Shown in pieces: positions 10,511-20,578 of a stretch of DNA of 64,000 bases. The position numbers and the translations under genes are program-made. The DNA lies in the NCBI RefSeq assembly GCF_027942865.1, contig NC_134507.1, forward strand, positions 38,784,797 to 38,848,796, in the 5' to 3' direction. How positions within the stretch are numbered: position 1 is the first letter of the stretch; each line of letters opens with the position of its first letter. The notes under the pieces were generated by a model. The model saw nothing but the letters and a program-made list of their open reading frames with translations. It was not told the origin of the DNA and made no database searches. The DNA comes from Odontesthes bonariensis (lineage: Eukaryota; Chordata; Actinopteri; Atheriniformes; Atherinopsidae).

Positions 10511-10814
10511 AAAACTCTGGCTTTTAGTCTGCGAAAAGAGAGTGAAAGTGAACTCCACTTTGAGATGGCTCTGGGATTGGGCCGACTGGGAGAATTGCTT
10601 GAAAAAAACCTCTACACCCAATGAGCGGTCAGAACAAAGCCTCAAGACCCCTAGTCTTTTGCACAGAGTAAAAGACAAAGCAGCCATTGAATAGGGCCCG
10701 ATTGTTCCTACCTGGTCGGCCGAGGAGCCAGCGTCTCAACCAAGCAAAGCTCACCGTGGGGAAGGTGGCTATGCCAACTAGCCTGATGCACTGCTCCCGC
10801 AGTGTCAAATACTC

Positions 10815-10934
10815 GTACTCTGGTTTCTCTTCATAACGTACAAGTCTTTCGCCTTTTACTAAAGACTTCCGTGGAGAGCAGCATTAATGAGTTGTTTCTA
10901 TTTTTGGAAGGCTTTACCTTTGCGGGTGAAGCCC
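10815..10934 (+). ncRNA. U5 spliceosomal snRNA
   Basis: Identical to the copy at 625. Confidence 0.93.
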
Positions 10935-11231
10935 ATTCTGTCTGTGCAAAGGAAATCTTCTTGCTGTGCCAAGTGACTTCTCGGAGTAGAGTCACCTTAT
11001 TTCTTGAGACCGTGCCCATGTTCAAAGCTGGAGCGCTAAATTGTTGTTGTTTGAATGGTGCTCAGTGGAGCGGGCGGGAGTGCAAAGTTGTACCATCTGA
11101 AACGGCTGAAGAGTGCTCACTGCAGCGGGTGGGCGGAGGTGCAAAGTGACGCTTTGTAGGCAAAAAAAGAGCACCGCCACAAGTGCGCATTGTGCCAGGA
11201 AGGGCTCTCGGACGTGAAACAGTGGAGGGTT

Positions 11232-11419
11232 ATCGCTTCTCGGCCTTTTGGCTAAGATCAAGTGTAGTATCTGTTCTTATCAGTTTAATATCTGATACGT
11301 CCTCTATATGAGGACTACATATTAAATGGATTTTTAGGCACAGGGGTTGAAAAAGGGGCTTGCTCCGTTCACTCCACGCATCGACCCGGTACTGCAGTGC
11401 CGCCGGGAACGGTGCACTC
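11232..11419 (+). ncRNA. U2 spliceosomal snRNA
   Basis: Identical to the copy at 1042. Confidence 0.95.
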
Positions 11420-11786
11420 TTCCCAACTCTTGTGAAATAACAAAACCAGCGGTACATGGTGGTAGTTTCAGGGAGCCATTGTATTCTGACTTCTAAAATG
11501 GAACTATAATCTTTAGAAAAGACGCAGTTTATGAGCACGTCGTGGGATTGAGCTTCCCTGGTTTCTCTGTATGACCATGAACACCAAACTACACACAGAG
11601 AACAGAGGAGCTTGACAGACACACACTAAGTTATCTGAGAGTCCCATTTTCAGCTGCAGAGAACAATCACATCAGGGAAGTCGACGTGCAGGCTCAACAT
11701 CAGCCTCTCAAGCCAACTCTCTGGTAAAATAGGGGCAACGTATGGTTCCAGCACCTATGTAACACATATTTGTCACGGGGACTGTG

Positions 11787-11906
11787 GCTTACGGCCACAC
11801 CGCCCTGAACACGCCCGATCTCGTCCGAACTCGGAAGCCAAGCAGGGTCGGGCCTGGTTAGTACTTGGATGGGAGACCGCTTGGGAATACCAGGTGCTGT
11901 AAGCAT
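11787..11906 (+). rRNA. 5S ribosomal RNA
   Basis: Same sequence as the copy at 1597, with the short downstream pyrimidine tract. Confidence 0.95.
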
Positions 11907-12127
11907 TTTTCTCTCTTCTCTCTGCATGTCTTTTGTTGAAACATCTGTTGATCACCCTGTGATCCATCTTGCTGATCCTGGATCTGCTAAGGTGTCCCAG
12001 GTCATGGTTGCCTTTGATCCTCATACATTTAACTTTGTCCTGACAAAGGAGCAGTTCCAAAAAGTCAAACAGGGACTGCCTTTGCATTTGACGCAGTCAA
12101 ACTGCATGCGCCTGGAGAAGCCAAAAG

Positions 12128-12205
12128 GCTTACAGCACCTGGTATTCCCAGGCGGTCTCCCCATCCAAGTACTAACCAGGCCCGACTCTGCTTAGCTTCT
12201 GAGAT
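12128..12205 (-). pseudogene. Inverted 5S fragment
   Basis: Same sequence as the fragment at 243. Confidence 0.85.
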
Positions 12206-12509
12206 AAAACTCTGGCTTTTAGTCTGCGAAAAGAGAGTGAAAGTGAACTCCACTTTGAGATGGCTCTGGGATTGGGCCGACTGGGAGAATTGCTTGAAAA
12301 AAACCTCTACACCCAATGAGCGGTCAGAACAAAGCCTCAAGACCCCTAGTCTTTTGCACAGAGTAAAAGACAAAGCAGCCATTGAATAGGGCCCGATTGT
12401 TCCTACCTGGTCGGCCGAGGAGCCAGCGTCTCAACCAAGCAAAGCTCACCGTGGGGAAGGTGGCTATGCCAACTAGCCTGATGCACTGCTCCCGCAGTGT
12501 CAAATACTC

Positions 12510-12629
12510 GTACTCTGGTTTCTCTTCATAACGTACAAGTCTTTCGCCTTTTACTAAAGACTTCCGTGGAGAGCAGCATTAATGAGTTGTTTCTATTTTT
12601 GGAAGGCTTTACCTTTGCGGGTGAAGCCC
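12510..12629 (+). ncRNA. U5 spliceosomal snRNA
   Basis: Identical to the copy at 625. Confidence 0.93.
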
Positions 12630-12926
12630 ATTCTGTCTGTGCAAAGGAAATCTTCTTGCTGTGCCAAGTGACTTCTCGGAGTAGAGTCACCTTATTTCTT
12701 GAGACCGTGCCCACGTTCAAAGCTGGAGCGCTAAATTGTTGTTGTTTGAATGGTGCTCAGTGGAGCGGGCGGGAGTGCAAAGTTGTACCATCTGAAACGG
12801 CTGAAGAGTGCTCACTGCAGCGGGTGGGCGGAGGTGCAAAGTGACGCTTTGTAGGCAAAAAAAGAGCACCGCCACAAGTGCGCATTGTGCCAGGAAGGGC
12901 TCTCGGACGTGAAACAGTGGAGGGTT

Positions 12927-13114
12927 ATCGCTTCTCGGCCTTTTGGCTAAGATCAAGTGTAGTATCTGTTCTTATCAGTTTAATATCTGATACGTCCTCT
13001 ATATGAGGACTACATATTAAATGGATTTTTAGGCACAGGGGTTGAAAAAGGGGCTTGCTCCGTTCACTCCACGCATCGACCCGGTACTGCAGTGCCGCCG
13101 GGAACGGTGCACTC
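12927..13114 (+). ncRNA. U2 spliceosomal snRNA
   Basis: Identical to the copy at 1042. One T-to-C change lies in the 3' spacer (GGGACTGAGC). Confidence 0.95.
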
Positions 13115-13481
13115 TTCCCAACTCTTGTGAAATAACAAAACCAGCGGTACATGGTGGTAGTTTCAGGGAGCCATTGTATTCTGACTTCTAAAATGGAACT
13201 ATAATCTTTAGAAAAGACGCAGTTTATGAGCACGTCGTGGGACTGAGCTTCCCTGGTTTCTCTGTATGACCATGAACACCAAACTACACACAGAGAACAG
13301 AGGAGCTTGACAGACACACACTAAGTTATCTGAGAGTCCCATTTTCAGCTGCAGAGAACAATCACATCAGGGAAGTCGACGTGCAGGCTCAACATCAGCC
13401 TCTCAAGCCAACTCTCTGGTAAAATAGGGGCAACGTATGGTTCCAGCACCTATGTAACACATATTTGTCACGGGGACTGTG

Positions 13482-13601
13482 GCTTACGGCCACACCGCCC
13501 TGAACACGCCCGATCTCGTCCGAACTCGGAAGCCAAGCAGGGTCGGGCCTGGTTAGTACTTGGATGGGAGACCGCTTGGGAATACCAGGTGCTGTAAGCA
13601 T
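13482..13601 (+). rRNA. 5S ribosomal RNA
   Basis: Same sequence as the copy at 1597, with the short downstream pyrimidine tract. This is the last undamaged 5S of the array. Confidence 0.95.
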
Positions 13602-13822
13602 TTTTCTCTCTTCTCTCTGCATGTCTTTTGTTGAAACATCTGTTGATCACCCTGTGATCCATCTTGCTGATCCTGGATCTGCTAAGGTGTCCCAGGTCAT
13701 GGTTGCCTTTGATCCTCATACATTTAACTTTGTCCTGACAAAGGAGCAGTTCCAAAAAGTCAAACAGGGACTGCCTTTGCATTTGACGCAGTCAAACTGC
13801 ATGCGCCTGGAGAAGCCAAAAG

Positions 13823-13900
13823 GCTTACAGCACCTGGTATTCCCAGGCGGTCTCCCCATCCAAGTACTAACCAGGCCCAACTCTGCTTAGCTTCTGAGAT
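13823..13900 (-). pseudogene. Inverted 5S fragment
   Basis: Same as the fragment at 243 except for one G-to-A change on the plus strand at about 13880. Confidence 0.85.
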
Positions 13901-14204
13901 AAAACTCTGGCTTTTAGTCTGCGAAAAGAGAGTGAAAGTGAACTCCACTTTGAGATGGCTCTGGGATTGGGCCGACTGGGAGAATTGCTTGAAAAAAACC
14001 TCTACACCCAATGAGCGGTCAGAACAAAGCCTCAAGACCCCTAGTCTTTTGCACAGAGTAAAAGACAAAGCAGCCATTGAATAGGGCCCGATTGTTCCTA
14101 CCTGGTCGGCCGAGGAGCCAGCGTCTCAACCAAGCAAAGCTCACCGTGGGGAAGGTGGCTATGCCAACTAGCCTGATGCACTGCTCCCGCAGTGTCAAAT
14201 ACTC

Positions 14205-14324
14205 GTACTCTGGTTTCTCTTCATAACGTACAAGTCTTTCGCCTTTTACTAAAGACTTCCGTGGAGAGCAGCATTAATGAGTTGTTTCTATTTTTGGAAG
14301 GCTTTACCTTTGCGGGTGAAGCCC
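14205..14324 (+). ncRNA. U5 spliceosomal snRNA
   Basis: Identical to the copy at 625 within the RNA. One T-to-A change lies a few bases past the 3' end (CATTCAGTC), in the zone where a 3' box would act. Confidence 0.93.
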
Positions 14325-14621
14325 ATTCAGTCTGTGCAAAGGAAATCTTCTTGCTGTGCCAAGTGACTTCTCGGAGTAGAGTCACCTTATTTCTTGAGAC
14401 CGTGCCCATGTTCAAAGCTGGAGCGCTAAATTGTTGTTGTTTGAATGGTGCTCAGTGGAGCGGGCGGGAGTGCAAAGTTGTACCATCTGAAACGGCTGAA
14501 GAGTGCTCACTGCAGCGGGTGGGCGGAGGTGCAAAGTGACGCTTTGTAGGCAAAAAAAGAGCACCGCCACAAGTGCGCATTGTGCCAGGAAGGGCTCTCG
14601 GACGTGAAACAGTGGAGGGTT

Positions 14622-14809
14622 ATCGCTTCTCGGCCTTTTGGCTAAGATCAAGTGTAGTATCTGTTCTTATCAGTTTAATATCTGATACGTCCTCTATATG
14701 AGGACTACATATTAAATGGATTTTTAGGCACAGGGGTTGAAAAAGGGGCTTGCTCCGTTCACTCCACGCATCGACCCGGTACTGCAGTGCCGCCGGGAAC
14801 GGTGCACTC
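14622..14809 (+). ncRNA. U2 spliceosomal snRNA
   Basis: Identical to the copy at 1042; the last U2 of the array. Confidence 0.95.
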
Positions 14810-15176
14810 TTCCCAACTCTTGTGAAATAACAAAACCAGCGGTACATGGTGGTAGTTTCAGGGAGCCATTGTATTCTGACTTCTAAAATGGAACTATAAT
14901 CTTTAGAAAAGACGCAGTTTATGAGCACGTCGTGGGATTGAGCTTCCCTGGTTTCTCTGTATGACCATGAACACCAAACTACACACAGAGAACAGAGGAG
15001 CTTGACAGACACACACTAAGTTATCTGAGAGTCCCATTTTCAGCTGCAGAGAACAATCACATCAGGGAAGTCGACGTGCAGGCTCAACATCAGCCTCTCA
15101 AGCCAACTCTCTGGTAAAATAGGGGCAACGTATGGTTCCAGCACCTATGTAACACATATTTGTCACAGGGACTGTG

Positions 15177-15286
15177 GCTTACGGCCACACCGCCCTGAAC
15201 ACGCCCGAACTCGGAAGCCAAGCAGGGTCGGGCCTGGTTAGTACTTGGATGGGAGACCGCTTGGGAATACCAGGTGCTGTAAGCAT
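15177..15286 (+). pseudogene. 5S rRNA with 10-bp internal deletion
   Basis: This copy lacks about 10 bp found in all others: it goes from ACACGCCCGA directly to ACTCGG, dropping the TCTCGTCC part of the helix II/III region. The ends and the T-run are normal. One base just upstream also differs (CACAGGG for CACGGGG). The deletion removes bases needed for the 5S fold, so a functional product is unlikely although box C survives. It is the edge copy, where homogenisation is expected to be weakest. Confidence 0.85.
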
Positions 15287-15540
15287 TTTTCTCTCTTCTC
15301 TTCTCTCTGCATGTCTTTTGTTGAAACATCTGTTGTGACACATATTTCTGAATAATATGCATCCTATTCTAATACAAAGATTTTATACTAGTCTCATGCC
15401 ATTACTACATGGAACAATTTTCTATTAATATCCCATAGTTATACAGATTTATAACTACAGTAATGCAATCGTGTCAGCCTCTTTGCTTTTTTCCCCTCTA
15501 TAACTTGTAAACTAAACAACTGGTTATACTATACAGGATG

Positions 15541-15592
15541 GCTGTGTGTGTGTGTGTTAGTTTGTGTGTGTCTGTCTGTGTGTGTGTGAAGC
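15541..15592 (+). repeat. (TG)n microsatellite
   Basis: A run of TGTG with a few interruptions lies directly before the first coding exon of the next gene. The 200 bp before it (15336-15540) are AT-rich, with no feature I can name. Confidence 0.8.
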
Positions 15593-15594
15593 AA

Positions 15595-17684
15595 ATGGAT
15601 CCTCTGATGCCTGTGCTGTCCATCCTGGACACAAGCTTCCCCAAGGACAGGCAGCAGTGTGTGCTTGGGATGACCAAGGAGGCCAAGGACTTCCTTAAGG
15701 CACATGCACGGGACCGTGAGACAGTGGACAGTAGGCTGAGAGACTCAGACAAGGCTTACAAAGAAGGTGAGAAGAGTGCATGCACAACCCTGTGCTTACA
15801 ACTGCACTACTGTCTAGGCATGATTACTTTAATTTTGTTCCCCCTTATTTATCTGTCTACAGCTTTGAAGAAATGCCAGATCGTCACACCCTCTCCAACT
15901 GAGGCGCAAGTCCTGGGGCAGCTGGTGATGACCTTTGGCCAGTACACCAGCAAGAGCTTCAAGTGGCTGGTCGAGAATGATGTCGGCTACTGCAAATAGT
16001 AAGTGTGGTACACTAAATGTGATCGCCATGTGAATAGTGTTATAACTTAATAGTACTGTATCACTATGTTACATTACTATGCCATTTCAGCATCGTCGAC
16101 CGCCACATGAAGGAGATGAGGCACCCTGAGAAGAGGAAGACCATCAACGACGAGTGGCTGAAGGAGCAGCTGGTCAAGTACGCGCACCTCTTCACCACCG
16201 TCTCGTGCCACCTGGAGGTGAATGTGGACCGGGCCATCTATGGACAGGGGAGGTTCAAGTCGTTCACCTACCTGGAGATGTGGCAGTGGTACAGCCTGTA
16301 CAAGAGGCTCCTGGCGGATCCTCAGGCTGGCAGCGACGCTGAGAGGAAGAGGGCGCAGGAGGCCTACACGTCGGTGACACAGTGGCTCCTCATGAAGGAG
16401 GATGACATCAATTCAAAGGCCCTGAAGAGGTTCAGAAAGTACATTATGGACAAGGAGGTATGTGTGCAGGTGAACATGTGTATAAAGGAATAACATAACA
16501 AATGTATTGAGCACAACTGAAATGTAATATTCCTCCTAATACCTCAGCAGGGTGTAGCCACTCCTTCCACCGCATCTGCTTCCTCCAACAAGCCCCCAGC
16601 AGCATCTGCAGCAGCAGCAGCAGCACCACCCACCACCAGCAATGCCCTCCATCACCTCCTCCTCCTGCATCTCCCTCCATCACCAGCAAGGCCCCAGCAG
16701 CATCTGCAGCAGCAGCAGCAGCAGCAGCAGCACCCACTGCCACCATCAGCAAGGCCCCTCAATCACCTCCTCCTCCTGCACCTCCCTCCATCACCAGCAA
16801 GAATCGTCCATCAGCCACACCTACCTCCACCACAAAGCCCCCTTCAGCACCAGCAGCAGCAGCAGCATCCCCCACCACCACCGCGAAGCCGAAGAAGAAG
16901 GCCTCCTCCAAGTCGGCTGCCCCAACACCATCGCCTGCCACCCCAGCACCCCGTGCAGCTGTGCCTACCTCTTCACCGGTACCCTCCTTCTTTGCGCCCC
17001 GTCCATCAGCCACCACTCCCAGCTCAGCAGACCCCAGCTGGGAAGACGACGCTCTGCTTGTGGAGGCTCTGTCCACCTACGAAACACAAGGTACATATTC
17101 ATTTAACACAAGTTGTATTAGTTTACTGGCTAATAGCACACAGATCGTGCATGTCACATCCAGTGGGCTGCTGTAATGAAAAGCCTCATTCCACAGTGTG
17201 GATATACTATAATCAATGTGTTTTGGGTTTTTTTGTATTTACAGAGAGCCAGTCACAGAAGGCAGTTGGTGGTGAAGACGCCATCCTGTTTGAAGGATGG
17301 CACAAATCCTGGGAGGCTGAGGACAGCGGGCTGCCCGAGCAAGACATTAAGTGGCTGAAGGAGGATGAGGAGAGGGGGCTCTTTCTGAAGCCGCGGCCCT
17401 TCTCTGACATGTACGGCAGGAAGAGGTGGAGGAAGATCCTGAAGAGTGAAAAGATGTGGTTCCACCCTCCCGAGATGCCCGGTGTGGTGGATGGCAGCAC
17501 GGTCCCCGTGGCAGACAGTTTCTTCCGACACCGCGTCTTCTTCTGGAGGCCAGTTGGTGTGTGGCGCTACAGCGTCCGCTGCACTGAGCCCGGCTGCCCT
17601 GCCAAGGACAACCCGAAGGCTTTCCTGTACCGCTGTGGCTACGGCAACACGGTGAGGCCCATCTGTGACATCAACGGCTGGTAA
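15595..17684 (+). CDS. Five-exon gene, ExoX-C-like motif plus DUF6729-like C-terminus
   Basis: Exons are read as 15595-15766, 15863-15998, 16091-16457, about 16548-17090 and 17245-17684, each with GT/AG borders (GTGAGA, GTAAGT, GTATGT, GTACAT donors). Phases agree across the first three joins and the last. Exon 2 encodes TFGQYTSKSFKWLVENDVGY, resembling the F-G-K-y-k-G-K-t-w pattern of the ExoX-like C-terminal domain. Exon 3 is charged and helical. Exon 4 is Ala/Pro/Ser-rich, with CAG-type runs. Exon 5 encodes WFHPPEMPG and RVFFWRPVGVWRYSVRC with spaced cysteines, typical of the DUF6729 region of teleost proteins. Function unknown. In exon 4 the frame that fits exon 3 (SNKPPAASAAAAAAPP) differs from the frame that fits exon 5 (SADPSWEDDALLVEALSTYE), so there is either another acceptor in the AG-rich tract, a repeat-length change or a broken gene. 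The end GGCTGGTAAATG could be a stop or a splice donor. Confidence 0.55.
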
Positions 17685-17859
17685 ATGACTGATACTGAGG
17701 CCCAGTGACTGATCTTGACTTGTCTGAACTTTTTTTTTCTCTTATCTTTGATGTCACTTTATGTTGTTGTTTGTGTATATAGTTTCCTGATTGCACTCCT
17801 ACATGCACATGTATACAGTTCTCATTTTTATTGTTCGCTTACACTTGATTTCTTGTTTG

Positions 17860-18265
17860 TTCCCATATCTGCTGTGGCACATACTCCACATGGCTCTTCT
17901 GTCTGCCGACTGCTCCTGGTCAGTCAGTCTGTTTGTCTCTCTCTCTCACACACACACACACACTTAATTTCAAATATCTTTTCATGACAAATGTGCACTA
18001 TACATGTCTTCACTTTGTTTACCAAATGAGCATGCAACTTGTTTGTTCCCATATCTGCTGTTGCACATGGCTCTCTCTCCTGTCTGCCCACTGCTCCTGG
18101 TCAGTCAGTCTGTCTGTCTCACACACACACACTCTCCCTCCACCTCCACCTCACCCCCCCCCCCCCTTCTCGCTCTCTCTCCCCCTCACACACTTAATTT
18201 CAAATGTCTTGTCATGAAAAATGTGCACTATACATGTCTTAACTTTGTTTACTAAATGAGAATGC
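17860..18265 (+). repeat. Imperfect direct duplication in 3' UTR
   Basis: Two copies of a segment of about 180-230 bp run in tandem. Both have TTGTTCCCATATCTGCTG, then CTCCTGGTCAGTCAGTCTG, a CT/CA-rich run, CACACTTAATTTCAAAT and AATGTGCACTATACATGTCTT. The second has an extra (CCACCT)/poly-C insert near 18140-18170. Confidence 0.75.
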
Positions 18266-18270
18266 ACTTG

Positions 18271-18276
18271 AATAAA
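18271..18276 (+). promoter_or_regulatory. Polyadenylation signal AATAAA
   Basis: AATAAA lies about 590 bp past the last codon of the DUF6729-like gene and is followed by a GTGTGTTGTGTC stretch that could be the downstream element. It makes a 3' UTR of about 600 bp likely. Confidence 0.5.
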
Positions 18277-18299
18277 TGCACTTCAGCCATTAAAGTGCC

Positions 18300-19056
18300 T
18301 TGAATCGCAGTAGCAGTGTGTTGTGTCATTTCTTATTCCAAGTCAACACTTTCAATGTTCTCCTTCAATCTATTCATTATAATGTAACCTACCAGTAATT
18401 ATAATCATTCATGATATACCATCATCTGTAATAATAAACACATGAACAGCATACAACTGTGAAGAAATAAAAAAGTTTATTGACTTAATAGACAATGTTG
18501 CAGAGGTAACAGTGTGTCATTTCCCCCATAATCAATGTCTCCATCACCATGTAGGCCTCAAACCAGCGGGTCGACCAATGGGAAGACAAAAATAAGAGCT
18601 TTAGAGGTTTTGTTTACGTTCACATCCACATGTTTCTAAAAATAGCCACACCAATTAGTCTCATGTCTTTTTTTAACCACCTTTTTCTTTTTTTCATACA
18701 ATACCAAGTACCAGCTGGTGGGTGAAAATAAATAAATCACTCAAATGAAGTGATCAATAGACAGCAATGCAAGCATTAAAACACGATTCAATGTCCAACA
18801 CTCCCAATTAGACAAAACACTTGTATAAAACGTTCATTTAAGTCGTATTTTGTACATTTCCCTAGATTCACCCTGAAACAAAACTTCACCACATGGCCTG
18901 GCAGCTTTTGACAGCTAATTGACCAATAGTACAGCATGCCCATGATTTCCCATCCCTCCCTCTCCATGGATTTGATTGACAAATCTTTTAGCCAATAATA
19001 TGCCTTATTTGTCTTACAGTCTACATCCGATTTTGCACTTTGTACGCGCTGAGGGC
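18300..19056. other. Unassigned stretch
   Basis: I recognise no gene here. On the minus strand GTCAATAAACTTTTTT near 18470 could be a poly(A) signal of a leftward transcript, but no convincing coding exon follows to the right. The sequence from about 18780 may be flank of the U1 repeat that has lost similarity. Confidence 0.4.
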
Positions 19057-19153
19057 CATTCGCAAGAATCAGCACAGCCGGTGTGCAATGGCTGAGCCTC
19101 ATCCTGGGTGAACCACCTTCTTGATCATGGTATCTCCCCTGCCAGGTAAGTAT
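19057..19153 (-). pseudogene. Truncated U1 snRNA gene
   Basis: The first 97 or so bases of U1 are present in normal order: the 5' splice-site-pairing ATACTTACCTG, the U1-70K loop GATCAAGAAGG and the stem-loop II CATTGCACAC. Similarity then stops, so the Sm site and stem-loop IV are missing. The promoter is retained, with a PSE-like element on the minus strand at 19196-19214. A transcript could not form a normal snRNP. Confidence 0.85.
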
Positions 19154-19701
19154 GGGTTGGAACTGTCAGAGGCTGACACCTCTTTTCCACGTGCCTCACT
19201 CGGCCAGACGGTGCAGCAAATTCAACTGTCTGCAGTGCCATGCCAGCAGCTAACCTGAATCTGAAAAGCTTGCAGATTAAAACACTCCGGCTTTTCTTCA
19301 TCTTTCTGATCAGTTCTTGTTTCAACAACCAAGGAACTTGGAGCACAAATTGATTTAGTTTTTCCACTCTCCCCATCTCTAGAGCCACACCCACCCACAC
19401 TGGGAAAATTCTTAGTTGAGGCAAACCCTCACGGCTTAATATCTCCAGTGCAGAAATGCTGCCGTATTCTCATCTCGTTGTTGCCATCACTAAGGCAATG
19501 CCCACCTGCCTGGGGTGAGTGCACTGTATGACCTCACCTGACAACTGCGCAGCTGCATATCAGCTGTGCAGACCTGCCGCAGCATTCAGCAAACCTTGCA
19601 AAACATGGGTTTTAAAGATGGAAAGGTGTCGTTAAAGCAGCAACACCAGGACGAAAACCAAGGTAGAGTTGCCCAGGGATATTCACGTTATACAGTCAAA
19701 T

Positions 19702-19866
19702 CAGGGGAGAGCGCGAACGCAGTCCCCAACTACCAGAAATTATGCAGTCGAGATTCCCACATTTGGGGAATTTCGCAAGGGTCAGTACAGCCAGTGTGCA
19801 ATGGCTGAGCCTCGTCCTGGGTGAACCACCTTCTTGATCATGGTATCTCCGCTGCCAGGTAAGTAT
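19702..19866 (-). ncRNA. U1 spliceosomal snRNA
   Basis: U1 pairs with the 5' splice site. Read on the minus strand it starts ATACTTACCTGGCAG, has the 70K-binding loop GATCAAGAAGG, the U1A-binding loop within CCATTGCACACTGG, the Sm site AATTTCTGG and the 3' stem-loop GACTGCGTTCGCGCTCTCCCC, 165 nt in all. Human U1 is 164 nt. One change (GGCAGCGGAG for GGCAGGGGAG) falls in stem I. The U1A loop reads ATTGCACAC instead of the human ATTGCACTC. A PSE lies at -61 to -43. It is the best candidate for a working U1 in the window. Confidence 0.9.
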
Positions 19867-19908
19867 GAGTTGGAACTGTCAGAGGCTGACACCTCTTTTC
19901 CAGGTGCC

Positions 19909-19927
19909 TCACTCGGCCGGACGGTGC
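19909..19927 (-). promoter_or_regulatory. PSE of U1 snRNA gene
   Basis: Minus-strand GCACCGTCCGGCCGAGTGA lies at -61 to -43 from the U1 start. It shares the CACCG start and GTG half with the U5 and U2 elements of the 5S array. Equivalents lie at 19196-19214 (one base different) and 20621-20639. Confidence 0.6.
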
Positions 19928-20414
19928 AGCAAATTCAACTGTCTGCAGTGCCATGCCAGCAGCTAACCTGAATCTGAAAAGCTTGCAGATTAAAACACTC
20001 CGGCTTTTCTTCATCTTCCTGATCAGTTCTTGTTTCAACAACCAAGGAACTTGGAGCACAAATTGATTTAGTTTTTCCACTCTCCCCATCTCTAGAGCCA
20101 CACCCACCCACACTGGGAAAATTCTTAGTTGAGGCAAACCCTCACGGCTTAATATCTCCAGTGCAGAAATGCTGCCGTATTCTCATCTCGTTGTTGCCAT
20201 CACTAAGGCAACGCCCACCTGCCTGGGGTGACTGCACTGTATGACCTCACCTGACAACTGCGCAGCTGCATATCAGCTGTGCAGACCTGCCGCAGCATTC
20301 AGTAAACCTTGCAAAACATTGGTTTTAAAGATGGAAAGGTGTCCTTAAAGCAGCAACGTCAGGACAAAAAACAAGGTAAAGTTGCCCAGGGATATTTACA
20401 TTATACATTTAAAT

Positions 20415-20578
20415 CAGGGGAGAGCGCGAACGCAGTCCCCCACTACCAGAAATTATGCAGTCGAGATTCCCACATTTGGGGAATTCGCAAGGGTCAGTAC
20501 AGCCGGTGTGCAATGGCTGAGCCTTGTCCTGGGTGAACCACCTTCTTGATCATCATATCTTCCCTGCCAGGTAAGTAT
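20415..20578 (-). ncRNA. U1 spliceosomal snRNA, variant in stem-loop I
   Basis: Full-length U1 (164 nt) with a normal 5' end, Sm site and 3' stem-loop. Just after GGCAGGG it reads AAGATATGATGATC where U1 normally has GAGATACCATGATC, so stem-loop I is altered, although the GATCAAGAAGG part of the 70K loop is intact. A PSE lies at 20621-20639. It is either a variant U1 or the start of decay. Confidence 0.85.

Larger units (their letters stand above)
1..15335 (+). repeat. Tandem array of 5S-U5-U2 units
   Basis: Nine consecutive units, nearly identical, are read from 5S start to 5S start: 1597, 3297, 4997, 6697, 8392, 10087, 11787, 13482, 15177. The period is 1700 bp, or 1695 bp where the pyrimidine run just after the 5S lacks one 5-bp TTCTC repeat (units starting at 6697, 8392, 11787 and 13482). 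The order in each unit is 5S (+), about 230 bp spacer, inverted 5S fragment (-), U5 (+), U2 (+), about 370 bp spacer. Only a few substitutions separate units, so the array is being homogenised. It enters the window already in progress and stops about 50 bp past the last 5S, where the sequence changes to unique DNA near 15335. Confidence 0.95.

Noticed and set aside
1-15335. CRISPR-like array
   Set aside because: The repeat units are 1.7 kb with conserved RNA genes and no short repeats with unique spacers; the DNA is eukaryotic.
41-15362. Repeated open frames of 60-130 codons on both strands in the array
   Set aside because: They overlap 5S, U5, U2 and spacer, recur only because the unit recurs, and show no protein-like features.
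15538-15594. Earlier ATG for the DUF6729-like gene at 15538
   Set aside because: It would put a Val/Cys run encoded by a TG microsatellite at the N-terminus; the ATG at 15595 begins protein-like sequence.
16444-17076. Minus-strand Ala/Gly-rich frames opposite exon 4
   Set aside because: Antisense of the low-complexity Ala/Ser/Pro codon runs.
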